Of a stretch of DNA of 64,000 nucleotides, positions 32,367 to 41,249 are shown piece after piece (the stretch's first letter is position 1; each line of letters begins with the position of its first letter). The position numbers and the translations under genes are program-made. Source of the DNA: Nocardioides sp. 503. GTDB lineage: Bacteria; Actinomycetota; Actinomycetes; Propionibacteriales; Nocardioidaceae. Where the stretch lies: assembly GCF_004522095.1 (NCBI RefSeq), contig NZ_SPUI01000008.1, positions 62,001 through 126,000 of the forward strand, read 5' to 3'. The notes beneath the pieces were generated by a model. It did not search any database and was not told the DNA's origin. It saw only the letters and a program-made list of their open reading frames with translations.

Positions 32367-33685
32367 CCTCCGGCGATCTCTGGCTGCTGGTCACAGCAGC
32401 CGCCCTGGTCCTCCTCGCCGGCGTCTTCACGGCCGCCGACGCCGCCCTGGCGTCGTTCTCCAAGGCGCGAGCCACCGAGCTGGTCGCCGAGGGACGCCCG
32501 GGCGCGCGTGCCCTGGTCTCGATCCTCGAGGACGCCCCGCGCTACCTCAACACCGCGCTCCTCCTGCGCCTGCTCTGCGAGATCTCCGCCATCGTCCTAG
32601 TGACGCTGCAGATCGACGAGCTCGTCGACGGGTCGTGGCTGGCCAGCGTGCTGACGGCGATCGGCGTGATGCTGCTCGTGTCGTTCGTGGTGATCGGCGT
32701 CGCCCCGCGCACCCTCGGGCGCCAGCACTCCGAGACCGTCGCGCTGCTCTCGGCCGCTCCGCTGGCGCTCTTCACGACCGTCCTCGGCCCGCTGCCGCGG
32801 ATCCTGATCATGGTCGGCAACGCGATCACCCCGGGGCGCGGCTTCCGCGAGGGCCCGTTCTCCAGCGAGACCGAGCTCCGCGAGATGGTCGACATGGCCG
32901 AGGCGTCGGCGCTCATCGAGTCCGACGAGCGCCGCATGATCCACTCGGTGTTCGAGCTCGGCGACACCTCGGTGCGCGAGGTCATGGTGCCGCGCAACGA
33001 CGTCGTCTACATCGAGCACTTCAAGAACCTGCGCCAGACCCTGTCGCTGTTCCTGCGCAGCGGCTACTCCCGGGTGCCGGTCATCGGGGAGAACCTCGAC
33101 GACATCCGCGGCTTCGCCTACCTCAAGGACATCGTCCGCCGCGACTTCGAGGCGCCCGAGGTGGAGTTCACCCAGCGCATCGAGGAGGTCATGCGCCCGG
33201 TGCACTGGGTGCCCGAGTCCAAGCCGGTCGACGCGCTCCTGCGCGAGATGCAGGCCCGCCGCCAGCACATCGCGGTCGTCGTCGACGAGTACGGCGGCAC
33301 GGCCGGCCTGATCACCATCGAGGACCTCCTCGAGGAGATCGTCGGCGAGATCACCGACGAGTACGACGACGACGAGATCCAGGTCGAGACCCTGCCCGAG
33401 GGGGTGGTGCGGGTGTCCTCGCGCTACCCGGTCGACGACCTCGACGAGCTCTTCGGCTTCGACGTCGAGGAGGAGGACGTCGACAGCGTCGGCGGCCTCA
33501 TGGCCAAGCACCTCGGGCGGGTCCCGATCCCCGGCTCCACGGTCGAGGCCCACGGCCTGCGCTTCGTGGCCGAGGACGCGGCGGGCCGTCGCAACAAGAT
33601 CGGCACGGTGCTCATCCACCGGGTCGAGGCCGAGACGACCGACCACGACAAGACCGCACCCACCCTGGAGACCGCCAGTGAGTGA
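32363..33685 (+). CDS. hemolysin/CorC family membrane protein with CBS pair
   Basis: A 440-residue protein: N-terminal CNNM (DUF21) membrane domain of 3-4 helices, two CBS domains ('REVMVPRNDVVYIEHFKNLRQTL ... SGYSRVPVIGENLDDIRGFAYLKDI' and 'IEEVMRPVHWVPESKPVDALLREM ... IAVVVDEYGGTAGLITIEDLLEEIVGEI'), then a CorC/HlyC transporter-associated domain. It is probably involved in divalent cation (Mg/Co) transport or sensing. The ATG at 32363 overlaps the ybeY stop. The following gene starts 8 nt before its end. Confidence 0.92.
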   Translation: MTSGDLWLLVTAAALVLLAGVFTAADAALASFSKARATELVAEGRPGARALVSILEDAPRYLNTALLLRLLCEISAIVLVTLQIDELVDGSWLASVLTAIGVMLLVSFVVIGVAPRTLGRQHSETVALLSAAPLALFTTVLGPLPRILIMVGNAITPGRGFREGPFSSETELREMVDMAEASALIESDERRMIHSVFELGDTSVREVMVPRNDVVYIEHFKNLRQTLSLFLRSGYSRVPVIGENLDDIRGFAYLKDIVRRDFEAPEVEFTQRIEEVMRPVHWVPESKPVDALLREMQARRQHIAVVVDEYGGTAGLITIEDLLEEIVGEITDEYDDDEIQVETLPEGVVRVSSRYPVDDLDELFGFDVEEEDVDSVGGLMAKHLGRVPIPGSTVEAHGLRFVAEDAAGRRNKIGTVLIHRVEAETTDHDKTAPTLETASE

Positions 33686-34019
33686 CCTGACCGCCGAGGA
33701 CGCCAAGCTCGTGACGCTGGCCCGCGCCACCCGCGCCCGCACGCGCGCCGCCGAGGGCGCCGCCGTCCGCGACTCCGACGGCCGGACCTACGCCGCCGCG
33801 ACCGTCGCCCTGCCCTCGCTGGCGGTCTCGGCGCTCCAGGTGTGCGTGGCCATGGCCGTCGCCGCGGGCTCGCAGGGCCTCGAGGCGGCCGTCGTCTTAG
33901 GCGAGGCCGACGAGGTGGCCGCTGCCGACCTCGCCGCGCTGCGCGAGTTCGGCGGCCCCGGCGTCGTCGTCCACCGTGGCGACCCCCGCGGCACGGTCGC
34001 CGCGACGTCGACGACCTGA
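33678..34019 (+). CDS. cytidine deaminase-like protein lacking zinc-site residues
   Basis: A 113-residue protein in the slot where actinobacteria carry a cytidine deaminase-like gene between the CBS protein and era. The fold pattern is present ('AAVRDSDGRTYAAATVALPSLAVSALQVCVAMAVAAGSQGLEAAVVLGE'), but the HAE/CAE motif and the PCxxC pair are absent, so zinc binding and deamination are not expected. It overlaps the upstream gene (GTGAGTGA). The reading as a pseudoenzyme is an inference from motifs. Confidence 0.7.
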   Translation: MSDLTAEDAKLVTLARATRARTRAAEGAAVRDSDGRTYAAATVALPSLAVSALQVCVAMAVAAGSQGLEAAVVLGEADEVAAADLAALREFGGPGVVVHRGDPRGTVAATSTT

Positions 34020-34146
34020 TGCGGCCGCCCGCGCGATCCTTCCGGGCCGGCGGACCAGGAGCAATCGAGCGGGGGCGGAAGGGAACCGGGGCGCGGCGCG
34101 TTGCAGGAGGCGAGACGCGACACAGCCGAAACCGGATCGGAGTAAC

Positions 34147-35520
34147 GTGCAGCCAGTGAGTTCGCGAGCCCCCTGGGAGCAGCACGAGCGCGCGGTGAGA
34201 CGGCTCGTGGAGTCTGCCGCTGCCATCCCTCCGGGTCAGCCGGTCCGGCTGGCCAAACGCACGTCCAACCTCTTCCGTGCCCGCCAGGCCACGGTGACCC
34301 CGGGCCTCGACGTGTCCGGCCTCACCGGGGTGCTCGAGGTCGACCCCGAGACGCGCACGGCGCAGGTGCAGGGCATGTGCACCTACGAGGACCTGGTCGA
34401 TGCGACCCTGCCGCACGGCCTGATCCCGTACGTCGTCCCGCAGCTGCGCACCATCACGCTGGGCGGGGCGGTCACCGGCCTCGGCATCGAGTCGACCAGC
34501 TTCCGCAACGGTCTGCCGCACGAGTCGGTGCTGGACATGGACGTGCTCACCGGCGCCGGCGAGATCGTCACCTGCCGGCCGGGCGACGAGCTCTTCGACG
34601 CCTTCCCCAACTCCTACGGCTCCCTGGGCTACGCCACGCGGCTGCGCATCGAGCTCGAGCCGGTGCCGACGTACGTCGCGCTGCGCCACGTGCGCTTCGA
34701 CGACGCGGCGCTGCTCGCCAAGACGGTGGCCGAGATCGTCGACACCGGGGAGCACGCCGGAGAGCGGGTCGACGGCCTCGACGGCACGGCGTTCGAGCCG
34801 GGCGAGCTCTACCTCACCCTCGCGCGCTGGACCGACTCCGCGGAGGGCGGCACCCCCAGCGACTACACCGGCCAGCAGATCTACTTCCGCTCCGTACAGG
34901 AGCGCGACACCGACCTGCTGACGATGTACGACTACCTCTGGCGGTGGGACACCGACTGGTTCTGGTGCTCGGGCGCCTTCGGGGCTCAGCACCCGCTGGT
35001 GCGACGCGTGTGGCCGGCGCGGCTGCGGCGCTCCGACGTCTACCACCGCCTGCTGGGCCTCGACCGCCGCTTCTCCATCGCCGACCGCCTCGACCGCCGT
35101 GCCGGCCGGCCCATGCGCGAGCGGGTCATCCAGGACGTCGAGGTGCCCGTCGACCGGCTCCCGGAGTTCCTGGAGTGGTTCGACGCCGAGGTGGGCATGC
35201 GGCCGGTGTGGCTGTGCCCGCTCGTCGCCAAGCGGCCGTGGAGCACCTACCCCCTCGAGCCGGGGGAGACCTACGTCAACGTCGGATTCTGGGGCACCGT
35301 CCACGTCGGTGACGACGCGCCCGAGGGGCCGCTCAACCGCGCGATCGAGGCGAAGGTGCACGACCTCGGCGGCCACAAGTCCCTCTACAGCGAGGCGTTC
35401 TACGACGCCGAGACGTTCGATCGGCTCTACGACGGCCCCCACCTCGCCGAGGTGAAGCGCCGCTACGACCCGGACGACAGACTGACCACACTCTTCGACA
35501 AGGCAGTGAGGAAACGATGA
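34147..35520 (+). CDS. tmsA: FAD-binding oxidoreductase, TmsA-like (10-methyl fatty acid synthesis)
   Basis: A 457-residue FAD_binding_4 (DprE1/24-sterol reductase-like) protein: 'RTSNLFRARQATVTPGLDVSGLTGVLEVDPETRTAQVQGMCTYEDLV', 'TLGGAVTGLGIESTSFRNG', 'CRPGDELFDAFPNSYGSLGYATRLRIELEP'. In actinobacteria a gene of this type paired with a cyclopropane-synthase-like methyltransferase makes 10-methyl branched (tuberculostearic-type) acids; the oxidoreductase reduces the 10-methylene intermediate. It overlaps tmsB by ATGA. The start may be GTG 34147 or GTG 34156; a GGAG precedes both. Confidence 0.82.
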   Translation: MQPVSSRAPWEQHERAVRRLVESAAAIPPGQPVRLAKRTSNLFRARQATVTPGLDVSGLTGVLEVDPETRTAQVQGMCTYEDLVDATLPHGLIPYVVPQLRTITLGGAVTGLGIESTSFRNGLPHESVLDMDVLTGAGEIVTCRPGDELFDAFPNSYGSLGYATRLRIELEPVPTYVALRHVRFDDAALLAKTVAEIVDTGEHAGERVDGLDGTAFEPGELYLTLARWTDSAEGGTPSDYTGQQIYFRSVQERDTDLLTMYDYLWRWDTDWFWCSGAFGAQHPLVRRVWPARLRRSDVYHRLLGLDRRFSIADRLDRRAGRPMRERVIQDVEVPVDRLPEFLEWFDAEVGMRPVWLCPLVAKRPWSTYPLEPGETYVNVGFWGTVHVGDDAPEGPLNRAIEAKVHDLGGHKSLYSEAFYDAETFDRLYDGPHLAEVKRRYDPDDRLTTLFDKAVRKR

Positions 35521-36785
35521 CGACCATCAGGATCGCGGACGCGATTGCGGACCTGCTGCGTGACGGCATGCCCGTCCGGTTCACGGCGTACGACGGCAGC
35601 GCCACCGGCCCGGAGGACTCGCCGATGCGCCTCGAGCTCACCAACCAGCGCGGGCTCGCCTACCTGCTGACGGCGCCGGGCGACCTGGGCCTGGCCCGCG
35701 CCTACGTCGCCGGCGACCTGGTCGTGCACGGCGTGCACCCCGGCAACCCCTACGAGCTGATGTCCCTGCTCAAGGACCACACCAAGTTCCGCAAGGTCAC
35801 CCCCGGCGAGATCCTGACGCTGGTGCGCGGGCTGGGCATCTCCAACCTCAAGCCGCCGCCCCCGCCGCCGCAGGAGCACCTGCCCCGCTGGCGCCGGGCG
35901 ATGGAGGGCCTGCGCCACTCGATGGGCCGCGACGCCGAGGCGATCTCGCACCACTACGACGTCTCCAACGCCTTCTACCGGCTGGTCCTAGGCCCCTCGA
36001 TGGCCTACACCTGCGCGGTCTACCCCCACGCCGACGCCACCCTCGAGGAGGCGCAGGCCGAGAAGTTCGACCTGGTCGCCCGCAAGCTCGACCTCAAGCC
36101 CGGTCAGCGGCTGCTCGACGTGGGCTGCGGCTGGGGCGGCATGGTCCGCCACGCCGCCAAGGAGTACGGCGTCAAGGCGCTCGGCGTCACGCTCTCGCAG
36201 CAGCAGGCCGACTGGGGCAAGGAGGCGATCGACCGCGACGGGCTCGGCGACCTCGCCGAGGTGCGCCACCTCGACTACCGCGACGTGATGGAGGGCGGCT
36301 TCGACGCCGTCAGCTCGATCGGCCTCACCGAGCACATCGGCGTGCGCAACTACCCGTCGTACTTCCGCTTCCTGCACGACCGCCTCAAGCCGGAGGGTCG
36401 GCTGCTCAACCACTCGATCACCCGCCACCACAACCGCCGCGAGGAGACGGGGGCGTTCATCGACCGCTACGTCTTCCCCGACGGGGAGCTGATCGGCTCC
36501 GGCACGATCATCAAGGAGGCGCAGGACGTCGGCCTCGAGGTCATGCACTCGGAGAACCTCCGCATGCACTACGCGATGACCCTGCGCGACTGGAACCGCA
36601 ACCTGGTCGACAACTGGGACGCCTGCGTGGAGGAGGTCGGGATCGGGACGGCCCGGGTCTGGGGCCTCTACATCGCCAGCTCGCGCCTGGGCTTCGAGTG
36701 GAACGAGATCCAGCTGCACCAGGTGCTGGGGGTCCGCGTCGCCGACGGCGGCGGCAACGGATTCCCGCTCCGACCCACATGGTGA
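35517..36785 (+). CDS. tmsB: SAM-dependent fatty acyl methyltransferase, TmsB-like / cyclopropane synthase family
   Basis: A 422-residue member of the cyclopropane-fatty-acyl-phospholipid synthase family. It has an N-terminal lipid-binding part ('RLELTNQRGLAYLLTAPGDLGLARAYVAGDLVVHG'), a Pro-rich linker at ~115-121, then 'AISHHYDVSNAFYRLVLGPSMAYTCAVYP', SAM loop LLDVGCGWGG (199-208), and 'SIGLTEHIGVRNYPSYF'. With the preceding flavoprotein it should methylenate membrane oleoyl chains at C-10. 10-methyl-octadecanoic acid is a known Nocardioides lipid. It could be an ordinary CFA synthase, but the operon argues for tmsB. Confidence 0.85.
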   Translation: MTTIRIADAIADLLRDGMPVRFTAYDGSATGPEDSPMRLELTNQRGLAYLLTAPGDLGLARAYVAGDLVVHGVHPGNPYELMSLLKDHTKFRKVTPGEILTLVRGLGISNLKPPPPPPQEHLPRWRRAMEGLRHSMGRDAEAISHHYDVSNAFYRLVLGPSMAYTCAVYPHADATLEEAQAEKFDLVARKLDLKPGQRLLDVGCGWGGMVRHAAKEYGVKALGVTLSQQQADWGKEAIDRDGLGDLAEVRHLDYRDVMEGGFDAVSSIGLTEHIGVRNYPSYFRFLHDRLKPEGRLLNHSITRHHNRREETGAFIDRYVFPDGELIGSGTIIKEAQDVGLEVMHSENLRMHYAMTLRDWNRNLVDNWDACVEEVGIGTARVWGLYIASSRLGFEWNEIQLHQVLGVRVADGGGNGFPLRPTW

Positions 36786-36798
36786 CTAGCCTGCACGG

Positions 36799-37569
36799 GT
36801 GAGCACGAGGGCCAGGACGTACGACGCGCAGGTGCTGCGGCGTACCCCGCTCTCGGACCACCTCGTGCGGCTGGTCCTCGGCGGCCCCGGGCTGGGCGAC
36901 TTCGTGTCGACCGGCATCCCCGACGAGTGGGTCGGTCTGGTGGTGCCCGGGCAGTTCCAGAGCCGCTACTACACGGTGCGGTCCTGGGCCGACGGTGAGC
37001 TGACGCTCGACGTCGTCCTGCACACGACCGGCCTCGTCACGGAGTGGGCGGCCGGCGAGTGCGTGGGGGAGACGGTGACGATCACCGAGCCCAAGGGCAG
37101 CTTCGCGCTGCCTGGGGACGCCTCCTGGCTGATCCTCGTCGGCGACCTGACCGCGATGCCGGCGGTGGCGCGCATCCTGGAGTCCTGCCCGGTGCCCGCC
37201 GACGTGTGGGCCGAGGTGCCCGACGACCTGGGCGACTACCTGCCCGCCTCCGCGTCGGTCCACTGGCTCGACGCCCCCCACGACGGGGAGAGCCGGCTGG
37301 CCAGCGTCGTCGAGAGCATCACCTGGCCCGAGGGCGAGGGCTACTTCTGGATGGCGGGGGAGTCCGCGCAGATGCGCGCCATCCGCAAGCACCTGATGCG
37401 CGAGCGGCGGATGCCGGCGACCGCCTACGACGTCATGGGCTACTGGCGCGGCGTCGCCGCCCGGCAGCCGCGCTCGGTCGACCCCGGTCCGATTTGGCGT
37501 GCCGGCAAGGCCGCAGGCAAGAGCGACGACGAGATCTGGGCCGACTACGACAGGGCGAGCGATGGCTGA
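36799..37569 (+). CDS. siderophore-interacting protein-type FAD/NAD(P)H reductase
   Basis: A 256-residue ferredoxin-reductase-like flavoprotein of the SIP (ViuB) family: an FAD-binding barrel with 'SRYYTVRSW', then 'GSFALPGDASWLILVGDLTAMPAVARILE', and the C-terminal 'GYFWMAGESAQMRAIRKHLMRERRMPATAYDVMGYWR'. Relatives reduce ferric siderophores. Its place 13 bp after tmsB and overlapping era by 8 nt is unusual, since no siderophore genes are near. Electron supply to TmsA is a possible alternative role. The start is GTG. Confidence 0.85.
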   Translation: MSTRARTYDAQVLRRTPLSDHLVRLVLGGPGLGDFVSTGIPDEWVGLVVPGQFQSRYYTVRSWADGELTLDVVLHTTGLVTEWAAGECVGETVTITEPKGSFALPGDASWLILVGDLTAMPAVARILESCPVPADVWAEVPDDLGDYLPASASVHWLDAPHDGESRLASVVESITWPEGEGYFWMAGESAQMRAIRKHLMRERRMPATAYDVMGYWRGVAARQPRSVDPGPIWRAGKAAGKSDDEIWADYDRASDG

Positions 37570-38509
37570 CACGCAGGACACTCCGGACCAGCAGGCCGAG
37601 CACAAGAGCGGCTTCGTGTCCTTCGTCGGTCGGCCCAACGCCGGCAAGTCGACGCTGACCAACGCTCTGGTGGGCACGAAGGTGGTGATCACCAGCTCCA
37701 AGCCGCAGACCACGCGCACCGTCGTGCGCGGGATCGTGCACCGCCCCGACGCGCAGCTGATCCTCGTGGACACCCCCGGTCTGCACCGACCGCGGACGCT
37801 GCTGGGCGAGCGCCTCAACGACCTCGTCAAGACCACGCTGGGCGAGGTCGACGTCGTCGCCGTGTGCCTGCCGGCCAACGAGAAGATCGGGCCCGGCGAC
37901 CGCTTCATCGTGCGCGAGATGGCCAAGATCAAGCGCACGATCAAGGTCGCCATCGCCACGAAGACCGACCTCGCCGACGCCGAGCGCATCGGCGAGCACC
38001 TCCTGGACATCCAGAAGCTCGGCGCTGAGACCGGCGTCGAGTGGGCCGAGATCGTCCCGGTCTCCGCCCAGGCCGGCGACCAGGTCGGGCTCCTGGCCGA
38101 CCTCCTCGTCGGGCTGCTCCCGGCCGGTCCGCAGCTCTACCCGGACGGCGACCTCAGCGACGCCCCCGAGGAGGCCATCGTCGCCGAGCTGATCCGCGAG
38201 GCCGCCCTCGAGGGCGTGCGCGACGAGCTCCCGCACTCCATCGCCGTCGTCGTCGAGGAGATGGGCCTGCGCGAGGGGCGTGACGCCGACCGGCCGTTGC
38301 TGGACATCCACGCCAACCTCTACGTCGAGCGCGACTCCCAGAAGGGGATCATGATCGGCCACAAGGGTGCTCGCCTGCGCGACGTCGGCAAGGCCGCCCG
38401 GCTCCAGATCGAGGCGCTCTTCGGGACGCCGGTCTACCTCGACCTCCACATCAAGATCGCCAAGGACTGGCAGCGCGACCCGCGCCAGCTGCGCAAGCTC
38501 GGCTTCTGA
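37562..38509 (+). CDS. era: Era GTPase
   Basis: A 315-residue GTPase: G1 GRPNAGKST (23-31), switch 'SSKPQTTRTVVRGI', G3 'DTPGLHRP', G4 'TKTD', and the C-terminal KH domain 'ERDSQKGIMIGHKGARLRDVGKAARLQIEALFGTPVYLDLHIKIAKDW'. It binds 16S rRNA and assists 30S assembly. The ATG lies inside the end of the upstream flavoprotein gene. It is part of the conserved phoH-ybeY-CBS-era neighbourhood. Confidence 0.96.
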   Translation: MADTQDTPDQQAEHKSGFVSFVGRPNAGKSTLTNALVGTKVVITSSKPQTTRTVVRGIVHRPDAQLILVDTPGLHRPRTLLGERLNDLVKTTLGEVDVVAVCLPANEKIGPGDRFIVREMAKIKRTIKVAIATKTDLADAERIGEHLLDIQKLGAETGVEWAEIVPVSAQAGDQVGLLADLLVGLLPAGPQLYPDGDLSDAPEEAIVAELIREAALEGVRDELPHSIAVVVEEMGLREGRDADRPLLDIHANLYVERDSQKGIMIGHKGARLRDVGKAARLQIEALFGTPVYLDLHIKIAKDWQRDPRQLRKLGF

Positions 38510-38590
38510 CGAGCGGTGTCATGAGCCGACGGGGGAACGGGTACCTGACCCCGACCGTCGAACCGTGACTTTCTGTGGGAGCTGGTCGAG

Positions 38591-39289
38591 ATGGAACCCA
38601 TTCCGGAGACCGTGAAGGCGACCGAGGAGCTCGGGCCCTTCGTGGCCGAGGGCGAGCTGCTGGAAGCCATGACCACCTTGAGCCGCGAGGTGGAGCGGTT
38701 CTCGTCGCGCTGCGTGGGGATGAGCATCTCCTCGCGCGAGTACGGCGTCACGTTCACGTTCGTCGCCTCGGCCCTCCAGGTGGACTTCCTCGACGTGGTC
38801 CAGTCCCTCGACGATGGCCCGTGCGTGGAGCCGACTGAGCGCGGCGTGCAGGCGGCCTACACCGTCCAGGACGCGACCGACGAGGAGTCGTGGGCGCTCT
38901 TCGCGCGTGCGGCCGCGGCAACCGGCATCGCCTCGACCCTGACCCTGCCGCTCATCAAGGACGGCGTCATCCAGGGCTCGGTCAACCTCTACGGCGCGAC
39001 GTCGGACGCCTTCGACGGCAGGCACGAGGAGCTGGCCACGCTGTTCGAGACGTCCGCCGACCGGATCGTCACCAACGCCGACCTCTCCTTCTCCAGCCGC
39101 ATCGTGGCCGAGGAGGCCCCGCGCATCCTCGAGGCCGAGTCCGTGCTGGACCGCTCGGCGTCCGTCGTGGCCGACCTGCAGCACGTCGATGCCACCACCG
39201 CCCGCGACCGGATCCGCACCGCCGCCCGGCGAGCCGGCATCAGCCCGGACCAGCTGGCGGAGGCGCTGGTCAGTCTCGGGGGGACGTGA
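38591..39289 (+). CDS. GAF and ANTAR domain regulator
   Basis: A 232-residue cytoplasmic regulator. Residues ~20-165 form a GAF domain ('DVVQSLDDGPCVEPTERGVQAAYTVQDATDEESWALFARAA', 'LTLPLIKDGVIQGSVNLYGATSDAFDGRHEELATLF'). Residues ~175-230 match an ANTAR RNA-binding helix set ('LDRSASVVADLQHVDATTARDRIRTAARRAGISPDQLAEALV'). Such proteins sense small ligands and bind nascent RNA to antiterminate. No target hairpin pair was seen nearby. It is a single gene 80 bp after era. Confidence 0.82.
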   Translation: MEPIPETVKATEELGPFVAEGELLEAMTTLSREVERFSSRCVGMSISSREYGVTFTFVASALQVDFLDVVQSLDDGPCVEPTERGVQAAYTVQDATDEESWALFARAAAATGIASTLTLPLIKDGVIQGSVNLYGATSDAFDGRHEELATLFETSADRIVTNADLSFSSRIVAEEAPRILEAESVLDRSASVVADLQHVDATTARDRIRTAARRAGISPDQLAEALVSLGGT

Positions 39290-39395
39290 CCGGCTGACCC
39301 GGGCCGCCGTAGGTCGGCACCGACCACGTCGCATCCCAGGGATCGCCGCATCGGGTGATGGATCCGGACGTTCAGGTCCCGTCTCGGAACCACCG

Positions 39396-39798
39396 CCGGT
39401 GGTCGAGCAGCGAGCGCCAGCGAGCGCACGTCGAGACCCCTGCACCTCTGGTCGCCTCCTCGGGGAACTCGGCTGTTGGCTCGCACGCCGCTGGTGGTTG
39501 CGGTCCTTGGCAGCTACGGGGACGGGGCGGGCGGTGGGTTGCGCGCCTCTGCCGGCCGCCGGGTCGGATCGGTTTCGAGACGGTTGCTGCGCAACCTCCT
39601 CAACCCACGGTGGCGCACCCCCGGTGGTCGAGCAGCGACGAGCGCCAGCGAGGAGCGCCCGTCGAGACCCCCGCACCTCAGGTCGCCTTCCGTGGGGGAC
39701 TGAACTTCGGCTTACGCGCCGCTGGTGGTTGCGGTCTTTGGCAGCTACGGGGACGGGGTGGGCGCTGGGTTGCCCGCCACTGCCGGGCGTCGGGCCCG
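39396..39798. repeat. pair of ~175-bp direct repeats carrying REP-like ends
   Basis: Unit A (39396 to ~39569) and unit B (39621 to ~39798) are near-identical in their outer parts: both start CCGGTGGTCGAGCAGCGA, both contain GCCGCTGGTGGTTGCGGTC and TTGGCAGCTACGGGGACGGG. The middle parts diverge. Each opens with a modular repeat (39398-39440 and 39623-39671). Between them lies another, 39571-39606, with a GGTTGC-TGC-GCAACC core. No gene is seen in this ~650-bp stretch (39290-39938). Confidence 0.8.
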
Positions 39799-39835
39799 GT
39801 GGTTGAGGAGGGACGAAGTCCCGTCTGGAAACCAC
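39798..39835. repeat. REP-like modular repeat, second copy of the 20306 element
   Basis: 38 bp differing at one base (C to G in GTCTGGAAACCAC) from 20306-20343, same orientation. A degraded relative ends at ~39394 (GTCTCGGAACCAC). Confidence 0.85.
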
Positions 39836-39938
39836 GCTCCGAAGAAAGTTCAGAAAGTTTCAAGAGCCCTTGTGGATAAGGCCTCTTGAGCCCCATTTCA
39901 CCCCCTCCACTGTCGGTGGTCGGTGCTTGAGTAGTCCC

Positions 39939-41240
39939 ATGAGCAACCCCACCGGACCCGAGGCCAGCCACGTGCTGGCCCAGGTCCGCGCGGGCCGCAC
40001 CACTCAGGCCGAGGGTGAGTTGCAGACCCTTCGCAGTGTTCTGCAGTGGTGTGTCCTGCACGCCACCGACGACGAAGCCGAGGCCTCGTTCGGCGACCAC
40101 GGCATCCCGCTCGCCGGCGACGGCGCACCCTGGGTCTCCGAGTTCGCGGTCATGGAGCTCGGCGCGGCGCTGGGCATGTCCACCGACTCCGCCAAGCGCT
40201 ACGTCGGCGCCGCCCTCGAGGCCCGCTACCGCCTCCCGCGGGTGTGGGCGCGGGTGGAGGCGATGGAGCTGCCGTTCTACAGAGCCCGCTGGATCGCCGA
40301 GCACACCATGGCCCTGCCCGCAGCCGGCGCCGCCTACGTGGACCGGATGGTCGGGTTCGTCGCCCACAAGGTCTCCTTCGCCGAGATCGAGCGCCAGATC
40401 GCCGCCGCCAAAGCCAGGTTCGACCCCGAAGCCGCGGAGAAGGCCCGCCGTGAGGCCGCCGACTCCCGCCGCCTCGACGTCGACAAGGCCCACGTCTCCA
40501 TCAACGGGACCGTCGAAGTCACCGGGACGCTGGACTACGTCGACGCCGTCGCCTTCGACGGAGCGCTGTCCCACCGCGCCGCCGAGCTCAAGGCCGCCGG
40601 GTCCGAGGAGTCCTTGGACGTGCGACGCTCGATCGCGGCCGGGGACCTGGCCAGGGGGTACGACTCGCTGCCCTTCCACGACGGTGACGACGCTGCTGAG
40701 GGTGGTGTCGAGGCTCGTTCCGTTCGCACCTCCACCACCGAGAAGACCGACATCGTCGTGCACGTGCACGAGGATCTCGACGGGGTCGGACGCCTGGGCA
40801 ACACCCGCACGCCCCTGCTCGCCGGGACGATCCGGGAGTGGTGCGGGCGTCCCGACACCCGCGTCATCGTCAAACCCGTCCGAGACCTGAGCGGCCACAT
40901 CCACGTCGCGGCCTACGAGATCCCCGACCGCCTGCGTGAGCAGGACGAGCTCGTCGACCTCACCTGCGTCTTCCCGTGGTGCACCAGACCCGCCGTGCGC
41001 TGCGACGTCGATCATGCGATCCCGTTCGCCGAGGGCGGGCCGACGTGCTCGTGCAACACCGCACCGCTGTGTCGAGGGCATCACCGGCTCAAGACCCACG
41101 GCCGGTGGGACTACGACGTCCTCGACCGCGGCACCTACCTGTGGCACTCACCCCACGGGCACGCCTACCGCCGCGACCACACCGGCACCACCCCGCTCGA
41201 CAGCCCGACCCGAGCCCACGAACCCCCTCGACGAACCTGA
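39939..41240 (+). CDS. DUF222 / HNH endonuclease domain protein (13E12-type family)
   Basis: A 433-residue protein: a large N-terminal DUF222 domain ('SEFAVMELGAALGMSTDSAKRYVGAALEARYRLPRVWARVEAMELPFYRARWIAEHTMAL') and a C-terminal HNH nuclease with 'CVFPWCTRPAVRCDVDHAIPFAEGGPTCSCNTAPLCRGHHRLKTHGRW' (zinc cysteines and DH/HH). This multi-copy actinobacterial family includes the mycobacterial 13E12 repeats and behaves like a mobile or selfish gene. The ATG at 39939 is preferred over 39870. It sits directly after the repeat array, which supports mobility. Confidence 0.88.
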   Translation: MSNPTGPEASHVLAQVRAGRTTQAEGELQTLRSVLQWCVLHATDDEAEASFGDHGIPLAGDGAPWVSEFAVMELGAALGMSTDSAKRYVGAALEARYRLPRVWARVEAMELPFYRARWIAEHTMALPAAGAAYVDRMVGFVAHKVSFAEIERQIAAAKARFDPEAAEKARREAADSRRLDVDKAHVSINGTVEVTGTLDYVDAVAFDGALSHRAAELKAAGSEESLDVRRSIAAGDLARGYDSLPFHDGDDAAEGGVEARSVRTSTTEKTDIVVHVHEDLDGVGRLGNTRTPLLAGTIREWCGRPDTRVIVKPVRDLSGHIHVAAYEIPDRLREQDELVDLTCVFPWCTRPAVRCDVDHAIPFAEGGPTCSCNTAPLCRGHHRLKTHGRWDYDVLDRGTYLWHSPHGHAYRRDHTGTTPLDSPTRAHEPPRRT

Positions 41241-41249
41241 CCGCCCCGT

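Noticed and set aside
38516..38544. SigF-type promoter (GTGT...GGGTAC) before the GAF-ANTAR gene
   Set aside because: Spacing of 19 and a non-consensus -35 make it too weak to call.
39290..39938. Open frames in the repeat array
   Set aside because: Frames cross repeat borders, lack ribosome sites and differ between the two repeat units.
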